Positions 48,763-61,073 of a stretch of DNA of 64,000 nucleotides are shown one piece after another (the first letter of the stretch is position 1; each line of letters begins with the position of its first letter). The stretch lies in NCBI GenBank assembly GCA_963920765.1, contig OY987242.1:22530002-22594001 (forward strand), written 5' to 3'. Made by a program: the position numbers and the translations under genes. The DNA is from Ulota crispa (taxonomy: Eukaryota > Streptophyta > Bryopsida > Orthotrichales > Orthotrichaceae). A model generated the notes under the pieces. That model had not been told where the DNA came from and did not search any database. It saw only the letters and a program-made list of their open reading frames with translations.

Positions 48763-51262
48763 GATATTCAAAATGCTTAAGGGATTTTTATGGAATGCCG
48801 TTAGCTCTAACTCTTCATGACAGTAACATGATTCCAATTACTATGATGGTTTTGAAGAGAATGCAATATTTTGACCGTGAAATCTAAGAAGGTATTGTTG
48901 ATAGTAATCTCACATTTATGAATAGTGGTCAAAGAAATATATTTGATGCTATTATGAGTTGCCAAGAGAAAAGATAGCCAAAATCTCATGGGGTAATTTT
49001 TATCTAAGGTCCTAGAGGTACCGGAAAAACTTTTTTATACAATACACTAACTCGTACACTTCTTGCAAAAAATAGGAGCCAAGGGAGGATTATATTGGCA
49101 ATTGCATCATCGGGAATTGCTACTACTTTCTGAAGGAAGGATTGCTCATAGTTGTTTCTTAGAGGGTAACTTATTGCATTTTAGAAACAACATGTGGCAA
49201 AATATAGATAGCCTTTTATTCATTTTGGATAAAATTTATAACAAATTTACAAATAAAATAAAGGTCATTCAAAGTCAAAAATCATTTATAAGTAAAATAG
49301 GTAGCCTCCAAATGCAAGTCATTAGTATTTTGTACATATAGTTTAGTGTGTCATATATTAGATCCTCTAAATTGAATTTACTATAGCATGTGTGTAGAGC
49401 TAGGTGCATAGTTGGGTTAGACGCATTGTTTCTATTTGAGCAATTAAATGCCCAATTTCTTCAAAATATAACAGGTAGCTTCAAGGCTTTAGGGAAAAAA
49501 AGGGTTTTATACTTATTTTTCTAAACCTTTTCCTTTCAACTATTTTTTCAATTCTTAGGTTTTTCTTTATAAAGAATATAGCCTAGAATAAATTACACTA
49601 AATGAAAAGTACTAGTAATGGTAGAGTTCCATCAAATAAGTCATTTTGCCAATTATAAGTAATCATTGGTATCCTTTAATTCTAGCCTACAAGATAAATA
49701 GCCCCCCTCCAAAAAAGCCCCATACCGCACGGGGTACTAAAAAAATAGATAGAGTGCCCTCCCCCCAAGAGTTGTTTTAAAATCCTATTTTTATAAACAA
49801 TGATTCATCATGCATGTTCCCTTTCACTCCAATTTGACCATGCAAAACTCATCCATGAAGCTTCACTTATAGTGTGGGATGAGGTACCAATGATGCACAA
49901 ACATGTATTTGAAAGTGTAGATAGAGTATGTAGAGATATCATGGATGCAGAGAATCCAATACTTGACCATGTATTATTTGGTGGTAAGATTTTTGTTTTT
50001 GGTGGAGTCTTTTGCCAAGTGCTCCCAGTGGTGAAGCGAGGTGGTAGAGGAGATATTGTATCAACATCACTATCAAGATCTACTATGTGGCATTATATCA
50101 AGGTTATGCAATTGACTATCAATATGCAAGTTGCACTGCTTACATCTGAAGGGCGTGATGCAAATGAGCAAGAATTGTTTGCAAGTTATTTATTGGATTT
50201 GGGAGAAGGACAATTACCTCTTCCATATTTGGGTTAGTGCCACAATTATCAAATTCATGTTAATTTGACCTATTAGTGAAAGTATTGAAGTATCCAAAAA
50301 TTGGGTTTTTGTGAAAAACCAAGTTTATATACCATTGGTTAAGTTGTACAATGATATAGATATGTTGAAAATTATTTACCAAGTTAGTTACTATACTATT
50401 ATCTTATATAATATCATTTTAAAAATAGAATAAATATGTATTTATGAATTTGAAAAAATATTTGATATTTAAATTGCACTTGAGTTTGGAATCAACTTAT
50501 TTGTGATCCACATTGCCAATAGCTGGATGTTATTGCACTTCTAGTTTCAATTTGTATACCAATAGACAAATGCATGAACACAACTATCAGAAAGATAGTT
50601 TGTGAATTGTATCTAGATTTTTTGAACGACTTCAATGATGCAAAGTATATGATGGAATGTGCAATACTAGCCCCTACAAAGAAGGTGGTGGATCAACTCA
50701 ATACTTTTGCTTGTGCATTATTACCAAGGATTCATGTTGAACACCTTTCAATAGATTCAGTTTCCATAGAAGACGGACCTAATGCATCTTTATATCTAGT
50801 TGAATTTTCAAATTCATTGACACCAGGAGGATTACCACCTCACAAGTTGATTCTCAAAGTTGGACTACCAATCATTTTATTGAGAAATCTAAACTCTAGT
50901 GAAGGACTACATAATGGAACTCAATTAATATACCGTGGCATCCAAGGACGTGTGATTGATGCTAAAATTACTATTGGTGACCATAAAGGAAAACAAATTT
51001 TGATTCCAAGGATATCATTGATTTCTATAGAATCTGATTGCCCATTTTCATATTGATGACTCCAATTTTGCATAGCTCTAGCATTTGCTATGACTATAAA
51101 TAAAGCTCAAGGTCAATCACTCAACTTTGTTGATATTCACCTTTAAGAATCATGTTTTACACATGGTCAATTGTATGTGACCATGTCCAAAGTGAGTGAG
51201 AAGAAAAGTTTGAAGTGCATATTACCACTCACAAAATGCCCAAATGGTGAATTTTGATTTGT
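48763..51262 (+). pseudogene. Helitron PIF1-type helicase relic
   Basis: Walker A GPRGTGKT lies at 49008-49031 and ASSGIATT follows. Walker B is seen as LIVWDEVPMMHKHVFE near 49870-49915, then FGGVFCQVLPVVKRGGRGD. Later motifs are CAILAPTKKVVDQLN (near 50665), LPPHKLILKVGLPIILLRNL, and ALAFAMTINKAQGQSLNFVD with HGQLYVTMSKV near 51080-51195. Two AT-rich stretches, about 49190-49800 and 50240-50540, interrupt it and look like insertions or introns. Stops and frameshifts are frequent. The motif order matches PIF1-family helicases of Helitrons, not the cellular PIF1. Confidence 0.82.
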
Positions 51263-52289
51263 GACTAGAAATGTTGTCTACAAAGAAGTATTACAGATTT
51301 GAGAAGGTGAGATTTGTTCTTCCAACAAATTAAAGGTTTGCCATAACGGGTATATTTTTAACATTCCATCTGATCATTTGAATGGGTAATTTGATCAAAT
51401 GACCAAGATATTTTAGGTGCACACCTTATTCTATAGTAGTGTTGGTTTAATCTAATTTTTCTTTACAAGTGAGATTGAATTGCTAGGTCCTCTCCAATTG
51501 TGCATCAAATGGAATGCTTGCCCAATCAAGAGTGTTCTTTCTTTTCAAGTAGTTGTTACCATGGATAGCTTTGATTGCTAAATTCTAAGAAGATTTTGTT
51601 TGATAATAACTAATCCAATTGATCATAATGTGAAAATAATGGAATTTTGACATGTCTAAGCTTTATAATAACAAGATCAGCAAAGGGTATTATGTGTCTC
51701 AAATGATCAACAAGATTGGACAGAAGAGAATTTGTATTTGGCCTTTCTAGAACAACATAGAGGCCCAATTTGAATCCTTTTGGTTTCTTTTTGAGGTAAT
51801 CTCTCTACCATTTCTTTGGTTTTAAGAAGTTTTTGCAAATGGGCTCTAGAATCTTAGCTCAGAGTTTCATTTGCAATGGAGTTCAATTAAATCACAAGAT
51901 ATTAACCAAGAATTAGTGGCATAGCTAGTTGCAATTATGTAGGAGTGTTAAAACTTTTTTGTGATGTTGATGGAACAGGTTTTACAAACTAGCTCAAAGG
52001 AAGAGGCAAGCTCCTTTTACATAGTAGGTTTTCAAATCCTTCCCATCAAGTTTCAAGATAGTTGAATTTGTTGCATTCTATTTCTTAGAAGTGTTGTTCT
52101 ACTACCTAACTTGCCATGAAGTTGAATTTAAGGTGATTTGGTTAGAAAGCATTTTGAACTTGATAGTTTTAGAAACAACCACCACATCTCAAATTTTGTG
52201 TTTTGAAGAATGCAACGCATCTGTTCAATATTTGAGTTCTAAAAACTCTATTGAGTTTGGATTTGCAAGGAGGTACATTCCTATGAAGG
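51263..52289. other. Old TE sequence, not assigned
   Basis: Moderately AT-rich and without a clear family. A frame at 52091-52270 faintly resembles a copia RNase H region but is too weak to call. Confidence 0.35.
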
Positions 52290-52510
52290 CATGTAATCAA
52301 GGTCAAAATTTCCTATTCAAATGGCCAAACCAATGGGCAATTCATAGGCTAGATTTGGTGATTTAGATATTGAATATGAAGCTCAAGGAATTACTTGATC
52401 TTCTCAAAAAGTCAATGTATGGGGTCGTAATTGGAGATAATTTAACAATTAGTTCCATCAGTGTGGTTTGCCACATGCACACATTCTCATTGTGAAAGCC
52501 AATTGATTCT
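52290..52510 (+). pseudogene. Second, short Helitron Rep fragment
   Basis: The DNA is clearly similar to 47225-47400: KLKELLDLLKK followed by CGLPHAHIL. Unlike the main relic it keeps both His codons of the HUH motif (CAT and CAC within 52474-52482). No other Helitron domain follows, so it is a fragment from a related copy. Confidence 0.65.
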
Positions 52511-53156
52511 TTTTGTGACAATAGAAATGGATGAAGAGTAACAATTTGTGTTGATTAGATGGTTACAATTTGTATGCATTTAGATTTGCTTAAATACAAC
52601 CATCAATTTTATCATAGTTGTGTTGATGTGGCATTGCAAAAGGTTTTGTTCTAGTATACTATATCTAGACAAAAAAGCAAAAGTGTGTTGACCATAGACA
52701 AGTAGACAAATACACCAAGTCCAACAAGGGGCAGTTCACAATAGATTCCATATCCCAAGTCTCATTGAAATCTGAGAATCTGATTGGAGTAACACAAAAA
52801 TTGGGACTTGGCATTTCAAACTACATTCCTAGTCTCATAGCCCAATTGCTTACATTGCAACACTTCTTGCAAGTTTTGACACCAAAGGTGGGACTTGACT
52901 CAAGGTTTGGGTTTTTAGAATTGCTTTCGCTTCTAATAACCCAACTAAGTTGGGATTTGGGATCTGGTGTTGCAATGGGACTTACAAAGATGGACATACA
53001 CATACTATGAACTGGCTGTAAGTGTGCAATGCCTCCATCAAAGGCAGCATCACAATAAGCATGCCCTCTACAAATGCGCTTAGATAAAAAGGGAGAGGAG
53101 GGACCCTCTATAAGGATCCCACAAGACACCGCACACCTTGCTATCCTATAGTACTA

Positions 53157-53727
53157 CTCCCTTTGTCCCAATATAAAGCTCCATATTAGGCATAGTTCTT
53201 ATCCCACTAGAAAGCTCCATTTTGCTACTTTCAATTGTTGAGAAAATATTTGTCATGTCCAATGATCTCATGGGGGCAAGGTAAGCAACTAGAGAGCATT
53301 CCTCTCCTAACAAGCTTGGCCTTGCCCATATGAGGTACCATTCTTGCTACTAATCTTTAAATCACCAATAATGAGGAGCTAGCAACACGTACAAATATGG
53401 TACACGGAATTTGGGTGTCCAAATGGCAACATCAAAACTAGAGATTCTGAACACATTTGGTAGATGGTATATTCATTCTACAACACAAGTGTCATTAGTA
53501 CAAAGACTAAAATAATGAGGAACCGACAGCCTTCACAAACCATGCACAAATATGATACTTTTTGCGTGGAATTTGGATGTCTAAACAACCTGAAAACTTG
53601 AGATTTTGCAGATATTTGGTAGGTGGTAAATTGATTCTATAATGATTTTGTCACTAGCAAATGACTACAATTACAGTTAATCCCTCATGGAGAAGTTTTT
53701 TGGACCTTTGTATTCGGACAGAGGGAG
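53157..53727. mobile_element. Stowaway-like (Tc1/mariner) MITE present only in the right arm
   Basis: The ends CTCCCTTTGTCCCAATA and the complement of CGGACAGAGGGAG are the Stowaway consensus type, flanked by TA at 53155-53156 and 53728-53729. The left arm shows the empty site with a single TA (near 33857). The interior holds a tandem duplication of about 150 bp (about 53370-53510 and 53512-53665, each with GAATTTGG.TGTC and ATTTGGTAG). Confidence 0.88.
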
Positions 53728-54419
53728 TAGAATTTTATCCATCCCTGGTCAAACCTGCCGCTGGACATAGTGACATGACAAAACTCCCAACGTCTGGCTG
53801 CCATGCCGTGGTGGCAGTTAGTGTGGGAAACATCGGTAGGATGTACATTTAGTGCATGAGGTTTCAGATTCAACATTACCGACACTAAAATTCCAAAGTC
53901 ACTCCGGTTGATTCAAGGATGCGGTAATCCAAACTTCATCCTCGGAATGCATTATACCGGTGATCCGGACCGCTCCGCCAAAGCAGGAAAACCATGCGCA
54001 CGACATACATGCCTGAGGAAGTTCCACCGGACAAATGGACCACGCACTATAAGCGACTCCTTGAGACGCCAGCTTGCCACGACCACAAAGACATTCAACA
54101 ATCATGGAATCCAACAAGACTGCAGGCCACGCACCGGCAAGCAACGCATACCACCCCACTCTACCAGATACCCACCAACGCCACGACGAAGCAGAAACGA
54201 CAGGCATGTGCGGTCTCTCAACTCTAGATATCCTCCCTATTATGACTTTGAAGAAACAAAAGAAGAAGCAAAAAAAAACAGAAAAACCAGAACACGGATC
54301 CTCTCTGCCTCCATCTCATCTCATCTCGGCGGGCGCGTCCGGTCTACAACCGGACAGCGCTGCGCAATCAGAGCCCCGTGATCGGTTGTAAACCCGGCAC
54401 AAGCAGACCACGTGTAAAC

Positions 54420-57400
54420 CTAGCTAATCGGCGCTTGACCGTGGTCGGACGTCTTCAGCCACAAATGGCGACCCAGCAAAGGAGCTGTGTGAACCGCCAT
54501 GTACGTCGCGTTCAACCTGCACCCGCCAGCCCCGCGTGAGTCGGACATCCACCTCCCGGCCCTCGTAACCTTACTAGTGCCCCATACACGGTTTGAGGCG
54601 ACACAGATACAGCAGCACGAACACCCGCACAAAGAAAGAAAAAAGACGCTGCCGAGCACACCATACGGCAACCGGCTCCGACCTCGACAGGGTCACCACA
54701 AGACACGAAAACAACTCTGGGGCGAACTTACTTGTCCACATCGGGAGGGGCCAGCGGGTCAAAGATCTCCTCCTCCTTCTGCTCCGCCGAAGGGATGGCG
54801 CTTACAGCAACTGAAGCCTGTGCGTCACCCTAACGATAGTGATGTGCACATATATGCGATACCCAGAATATACAAATAAAGAGGAGTCCACACAGCTCCC
54901 GCACTTGAAGCTCTCTTCCCCAGCCTTGGCCATTGCCACGACCTCCTACCACTCATAATTCACCTACAACACCCTCCCTCTCCCTCCGAGAGCCCTTGGA
55001 ACTAGTCATCCTCCACAAAACTAACAGCATCCACAACATCAAACCGTCCACACCGTAACCCGCTGGATAACAATGCACAGAGCTTCCTTGCATCAAATTA
55101 CCATGTGCGACAAGCAGAACGCGACTCGATCATCCAAGCCTTCCACCGTGAAACAACTTTTGCAAAACAACCCTAACCCTCACAACTCAACTCAACTCAA
55201 CCCAATAGTAGCACACAGACAAAATGACAGGAAACGCCACCCGCGTGCCTCGTACGCCAATACAACAGAAAAGAAGAGGACCGGATCCCTCCCTTGTCGA
55301 CTAATCACTTCACACTTTTGATTGCTGAGGGGGGAGTCCATAGAGACATTCAAAGCTAGCCCAATACGTCTAATCATGTCCAACCAGACTAATCTAGCAT
55401 AGATACACAGTTCCCCGCAAGCCTTGCAACACCAGCTTCAAGGTCGGCGTCTTATGACTTGAAAAAGTTGAACATCTATTGCCTTGCCATCATTACAAGT
55501 GGGGGTTTTTAAGGCATTCCAAGTTTCGACAACTATTCTGCACTGAGATAGATCACACACGCCAAAAACGCTCCACCGAGAATTACTTCTCACAGTTGCT
55601 CAACTCTTCACTGTAATATACGACCACAGAAGAGCCAGCCTCAGAAAATCATTCACGCGCAGCGCTACCAGGATCACAACACCACCACTCACCACACACC
55701 TACTGTACCATCAAACAAACCCGCTCCTACTCACCACAAACCATCTGCTGCTTTGCACAACCACCCCAACAACATCCACTCCCCTGCCACTCTGGAACGC
55801 CAGTGCAAAAACTACACCCAATCCTCGGCGCTTGGAATCTACATTGTGCACGTTGCGCCTTCACGGAGACCCCGAAAACGGACCTAAACCGCTACTCTCT
55901 CCCCTACTTCACAACCTACATTCTGTCGAAAAACTCCACGAGCCCCTGCATTCCACCCACTCGGTCGTAGCAGTACTCACCCAAACTCAACGCCGTCGCT
56001 AGACCGGCACGGCCCGACACCCCTCAACTGAACAGCACTCACAGTCCCCGCACGGACCCAGGCAACCCTACCTTCCACTCCACCGCCGACCGTCTATGCA
56101 TTCATCAACACCGGACCCACTCTACGCGTTGCGGTGGCACGCTCTACGATTCCCCCGACCCCCACCAACCGCGACACCAAACAAACACAACTGAGAGAAA
56201 CCGGGAATAAGAACACTAGCATACCTGCTGAGGATAATTCCCATAACCGGGGTAGCTTCCGTATTGAGCATATGCGGGGTCCTGCGGGGGCTGCGTCGGA
56301 TATCCGTACTGGTCGTACCCCTGTGCGTACCCCTGGTAATAGCCTGCTGCGTTCCATTGATTGGGATCCTGCTGCTGCCCCCAACCGGCCTGCTCCCACA
56401 CAAACCGACACCCATTACTCCACACGCCCTACCCACAACCCACTGTCAACCTGCAGCATATTCCAACACTCCACACCCCGCACTCAGCCATACACCTCAA
56501 GACTTCCACTTACATCGGCTGTCTGCTTGTTGCCGGGGCTCCTGCCCCACGACAACCGCACCGCTTGCGTTCCGATCACCGTCTGGTGGAGCCGTTGCAG
56601 GGCTTCCTCCGCACACGCTCTGAAACACCACCACCGCACGTGAGCACAACGGTAAGCCTCCATCCACGGTCGCGTGAAAAAGCCATCCACCACTCACTCC
56701 CGCAAACCACTCCCACGTGGCCCAACGCGGACCCGCTCCTCTGCCCAGAGCATCCCCTTCGACACGCCAGCTGTGACCACTCCTGCCCCCGTTCCTAAAC
56801 CGGACCCTACCAATATCACGCGCGTATTCATTCCACTCCCATGACGCTTGGTGTCGAGCCGGCTGCCCAGTCGCAGAAAACCAGACCACTACGCACCCAA
56901 CGCTACGTCAAACCGGGTCCTTCGACATACCTCTGCAGGAAAGAGGCCCTTCCCAACACCAGGCTAGACGCAACTACAACCAGGCACGCACCTGTGAGTG
57001 AACTGCACGAAACCGCAGCCTTTCCCGGCAGGAATCTTCACGTAAACCAGTTCGCCGAACTGCCCAAACACGTTCCTCAAGTCCTCGTCGCCCACAGCCG
57101 GATCCAGCCCTCCCACGAATATCTGCTAACACAATCCATCCACACAACATGTCACCATCACAACCGATTACTCGTCCGAACATACCACCATTTCCGGTTC
57201 GGGCTGGCTCCCGGCGCTGGGCCCAACCACAAGCCCCACCATTTCCGCCGCGCCAGCCCATCTCCGTTTCCTCCGACATTACAAACCCGCCAACCTCTCC
57301 GCACACACAAGACCAGGCAAACAACCGAAAGCGCACTCTCATGTCACGAAAGACGCAAAAAACTGCCCGGCCAACGCCCCACTCCAAACAAAAACGCCAG

Positions 57401-59921
57401 GATATCAACTCACAGTTGTATTGTTCGGGTCGTTGTCCGTGGGGAACGACTGCGGAGACGGCGCCGGGGCCCCGTACGCCGTGTACGTCGCAACGGCTAC
57501 CGGAGAAGCTGCATCCACTCAATCACCACCCACATCACCGCCGTCAGACAACATCTCCGCCCGGAACACGCATCAGATCAGCATACAGATGCCACCCACG
57601 CTTCGGTCGCTAGGCAGCTACCCAACGGACCCAACGACCGCACCGCCAAACCCCAGACACCGCACCTCACGTCTCCACGGTACCATCTACCTCCGACTTC
57701 AACAGCCACAGACCCAGGCCGGTCCGTTGCTGCGCTGCCACCCACAACAACCGAGCCCCAGGGGCACGACCGACACACCTCAACTCAATTCACCATCGTC
57801 AGACCTGGAGTGGCCCGTTACAACTACGATTCCTACTTCGACCACTCGTCCGTGTCGGCCGTTTGGTGGACGGTCGATACCACCCCGTCAGGACGACATC
57901 GACCATACTGCCCTCTCCTCGGTCCTAAACGATCCAGACGCAGAACGCGGCAATATGACACCCGCGAACAAAAGAACTGCGAATCGGCAATCGAAATCCG
58001 CCTCCCGATGCTACTGCTGGACAGGACCCTGGACCACACTCGTGGAACACGCGGACGACGAATCCGCACGGCTTGCGAAGTCAACATCTTTCATGCGCCA
58101 CAAAGGAAACACTAAAACCGAAAGCACGAAATGCACAAGCAAAACGTGCAAACAGGGACACTGACCTAAATCACGGGCCACCCACTACTGACGCTGCTTT
58201 CCCAGTTGCCGGGCTCTCTTTGTAGCCACCCTTGGTAGCAAGCCTCTTCCCCTCCTGCTTCGACACAGATTACTGACTTCGTAAGCTTACCCCACCAGAT
58301 CAAACTTTCACCAACACGACCTCACTCGCCCTCCGCCAAACATTCCCTCACCAAACATCCTCCCACCGCATTGCACACGCAACTGCAACTAGCAGCACGG
58401 CGTCTGAGTGTCACTCCTAACTGGCTTGACCACGAGCTGCATCCAGCCACAAGCTCTGCCGTGCTCACGGCCTGTGCAAAGGTTCACAAACGATACAAGC
58501 CCACACACGTATCGACACACGGACACGATAAAACGCGCACCTCCTTTCGGGTTCAGCTGCGCGGGGCCCAGAGACTTCTTCGGAGTCGCCGCGCTGATTC
58601 GCATCGGCCTGCTCGAGCAGTAAATTCCGTTCATCTCACTCATCGCCCGGTTCCTCTCCATTTCATCGCCAAACCTCACGAACCCGTACCCCTTCGACCG
58701 TCCCGTGTTGGCATCCGTCACCACCTTCGCGCCCTTCACGGACGGATACCGAGTGCGAAACGTCTCCTGCAGCATGTAATCCGTCACATCGGGAGCCAGG
58801 TCTCCCACGAAGATCGAGTGCTCCGGCCCTGCCTCCGGACGCCTCTCCCCTATGCCGAAAGAAGCCCAGTTCAGCCGGAAAGGCTGCTCCGTGTTCGGCA
58901 TCTGAGTGCCGTTGTAAGCTTGCAATATTTTCTCCGCCGCCGCGTGAGACACAAACTCCACAAACCCGTACCCCTCCGAATAGCCCGTCTGCTTGTTGCG
59001 AATGATCTTCACGGACTGCACCTGCAACACCGTCCCCGAACCACCCGTCAATGGACCGCCTTTTTCAAAAGACCGCAACTCCCTCTCCCACATATCCCCG
59101 GAACCTCTCGAAGCATCCCCAAACTTCCGAAGCCCCTCCCGTCGCCGACTCCCCACGATACCACGCTGCTCGACCGACGGCCCCTAAACTTCCCAGGCTC
59201 GGCGCACAAGCTCAGTTCCCGACAGCTTCCTCCCTGATGGAACAACTTCCTCCACCATGGGAATCGCTTGCGCACGAGCGCCCCGCTGCCGCAATAGACT
59301 AGCACCTTCGGCGGAGAAGGTCGATTCCGATGCGTTCGGAAACACACGGAACGATACCCCCGGAAAACGGAGAAACCGATACCCTCCCAACCTTCCTCCC
59401 ACCCCATATCGCTCCTCGACTCCTCGTGTCTGTACCGACCGCTCGCCAGACACACAACGCACGCAACCACTCCCATGGACATGCCGATTCCAAGACATCC
59501 ATCCGAACTAGCAAATCCAAATCTGCCCTCACTCGCTCCGCCATAACAAACGGCGGGAACTCGGGTGGCTGCCTCCACTCCAGAACCCGCGGCTAGAGTG
59601 CTCGCGCACCCAAATATTGCACGTCCCCCCCGGCGTTCGGGCCAAGGGGAGCCTGCACCGACGCTTCTTGACAAACTACAGCAAGCCCTCACATTTCCCC
59701 AACAAACGCGCATATGCACCAACAAGTACCTCTCCCGTATGCACGAAGGCCGTGTGCAAGTAGTTCTCGTCCATCCAATACTGCAGATCTCCAACCCACA
59801 GCGTCTTCACCTCCTCGTGATGCTGCGGCTGCATGCCCGACTGCTGCATCATCACCCACTGCTGCGGCTGCCCCTCCGCCTGAGCGCTCGGGGGGCCAAC
59901 CCCTACCGGCGACTGCATCAT
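54420..59921 (-). CDS. RBP45/47: RBP45/RBP47-type triple-RRM RNA-binding protein, copy B
   Basis: Eight coding exons on the minus strand (59921-59730, 59021-58541, 57508-57414, 57122-56992, 56619-56514, 56389-56225, 54817-54732, 54516-54420) encode the same 450 residues as copy A, with the same splice sites and identical introns as far as I can see. The three RRMs, Gly/Tyr/Gln-rich tail and C terminus are therefore as in copy A. The two genes point towards each other, tails about 21 kb apart. The leader exon and promoter (60900-61120) differ substantially from those of copy A, so the two could be expressed differently while making one protein. Nothing is broken. Confidence 0.92.
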
Positions 59922-60071
59922 GCTCCCCGCGCTCTCCACTCCGAACGGTCCCGCCAATAAACCCCCCTTTCCAAGATTTTGAAGTCCTCACACCGCACAG
60001 CAAGCTTCAACTCCTGTACACCAAACAATCACCTCACCACGTCATTACTCGGATTCTGCCCCTGCGACTCG

Positions 60072-60092
60072 CCCCCCCCCCCCCCCCCCCCC
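60072..60092. repeat. 21-nt poly-C tract (leader intron of gene B)
   Basis: This is the exact mirror of the 21-nt poly-G in gene A; the equal length is notable for such an unstable tract. Confidence 0.95.
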
Positions 60093-60891
60093 GTGCAACC
60101 CCGTCCTGCCTCCACAAAACCCTCGCCAGCTCCAGACCCGGCGCGGCGAAATCCACGGCAATGCACTCAGTAGCGCACGATGCCTCGAGTCCACGCTAAC
60201 CCCGCGCCACTACACCGGCGCTCGCTCTCTCGCTCAGACAGCTCTCGGAACAATCCTTGCTTCCTCACGGCGATTTCCCGACAGCAACGCCCCTGCCTAA
60301 AGTCCAGTTTCACAGCGTCTACGTGCCCGTTTGCTCGAGCTAAAACCAAGGTGGCAGCGTCTCCACAACAGTATCGACACGAAAGCTGCAGCCCTGTTGT
60401 TTCGCGAGTCCGTCGCGGTTAAGGAATAAATTATGCGCGTCTGCAAAGACTGGAAACCAGCGACCACGTTGAAACTTTTGCTGCGTCGTCAAGAATTCGT
60501 GGCGCGTCACCGCCAAACCTTTCCGAACCAACATCAAAATGAGCAATGCCGAATGCCAATAAACTGAATATCGCCCGCCGCATTACACTCTTGTCAAAAA
60601 CTGGTCGCCTCCATATCTACCTCCACTATCTAAAAGAGCCCCTAAACCCTAACAGCAATTCTGGAATAATCTGCACGGGGAAGTGAAGTGAAGGCAATCG
60701 TCTAAACGTACGGCGAGGTGCGAATCCATGACGAGAAACGCATAATCTGCTCCATCACCTTCGACAAGGAGCTCCGCAGCTCGTTCAAGGCGTGGACCCG
60801 CGAGGCGAGCTGAAAGCGGCGACTGTAGGAGCGGAGGCATAGTAAGAAAAAAAAAATCGGGGTTGAGGAAGAAGAGAGGGAGATTACTGAC

Positions 60892-60944
60892 CTGCACCGA
60901 GACGAGCAGAGCGAGCGCGGGGGTTGGCGATCGAACAATCCCAT
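60892..60944 (-). CDS. Upstream ORF in the gene B leader
   Basis: MGLFDRQPPRSLCSSRC over 53 nt to the putative donor, equal in length to the gene A frame. Spliced to the shared second leader exon it ends R, S, stop. The length and much of the sequence are kept although the surrounding leader has diverged. Confidence 0.4.
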
Positions 60945-61073
60945 GCGGGACAGTAGGCGGAATCGCGAGCAGCAACGACGACGGGCGACAAGGCGGGAGA
61001 GGCAGACCGTCGAAGAGCTTTGCTGCGGAAGGTTTGCGAGTCGGGCGCTGGCTCCCGTTGGACCGGTCTGGAC

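Larger units (their letters stand above)
44445..51262 (+). mobile_element. Dead autonomous Helitron (RepHel) relic
   Basis: The conserved parts of a plant Helitron RepHel protein appear in order on the plus strand, in broken frames. They are a zinc-finger-like start (ICKHCHANIFLEE near 44610-44660), the Helitron N-terminal region (KFAQIYIMDLQAQV near 44880-44920, then HPSYGPL near 45200), the HUH Rep domain (46809-47790), the linker (47799-48640) and a PIF1-type helicase (48763-51262). Two TTAA-flanked elements interrupt it at 45290-46808. Frameshifts and stops throughout show it is inactive. The TC and CTRR ends of the transposon were not located, so the limits given are those of the coding relic. 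Confidence 0.85.
53017..60420 (-). repeat. Right arm of the large inverted duplication
   Basis: This is the mirror of 27165-33994. From 53728 to 60420 it is collinear with the left arm and nearly identical. From 53017 to 53156 it matches 33857-33994 at about 90%, with one 1-bp indel, after removal of the Stowaway-like element. Many differences are A here where the left arm (same strand sense) has G. Confidence 0.93.

Noticed and set aside
52087-52270. Copia retrotransposon RNase H fragment
   Set aside because: A HEVEFKVIWLESIL-like phrase is suggestive, but catalytic positions cannot be matched and no other retroelement domain is adjacent.
27165-60420. Plastid inverted repeat or other organellar origin for the large inverted arms
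   Set aside because: The arms carry spliced nuclear RNA-binding protein genes with leader introns, and the spacer is full of nuclear transposons.
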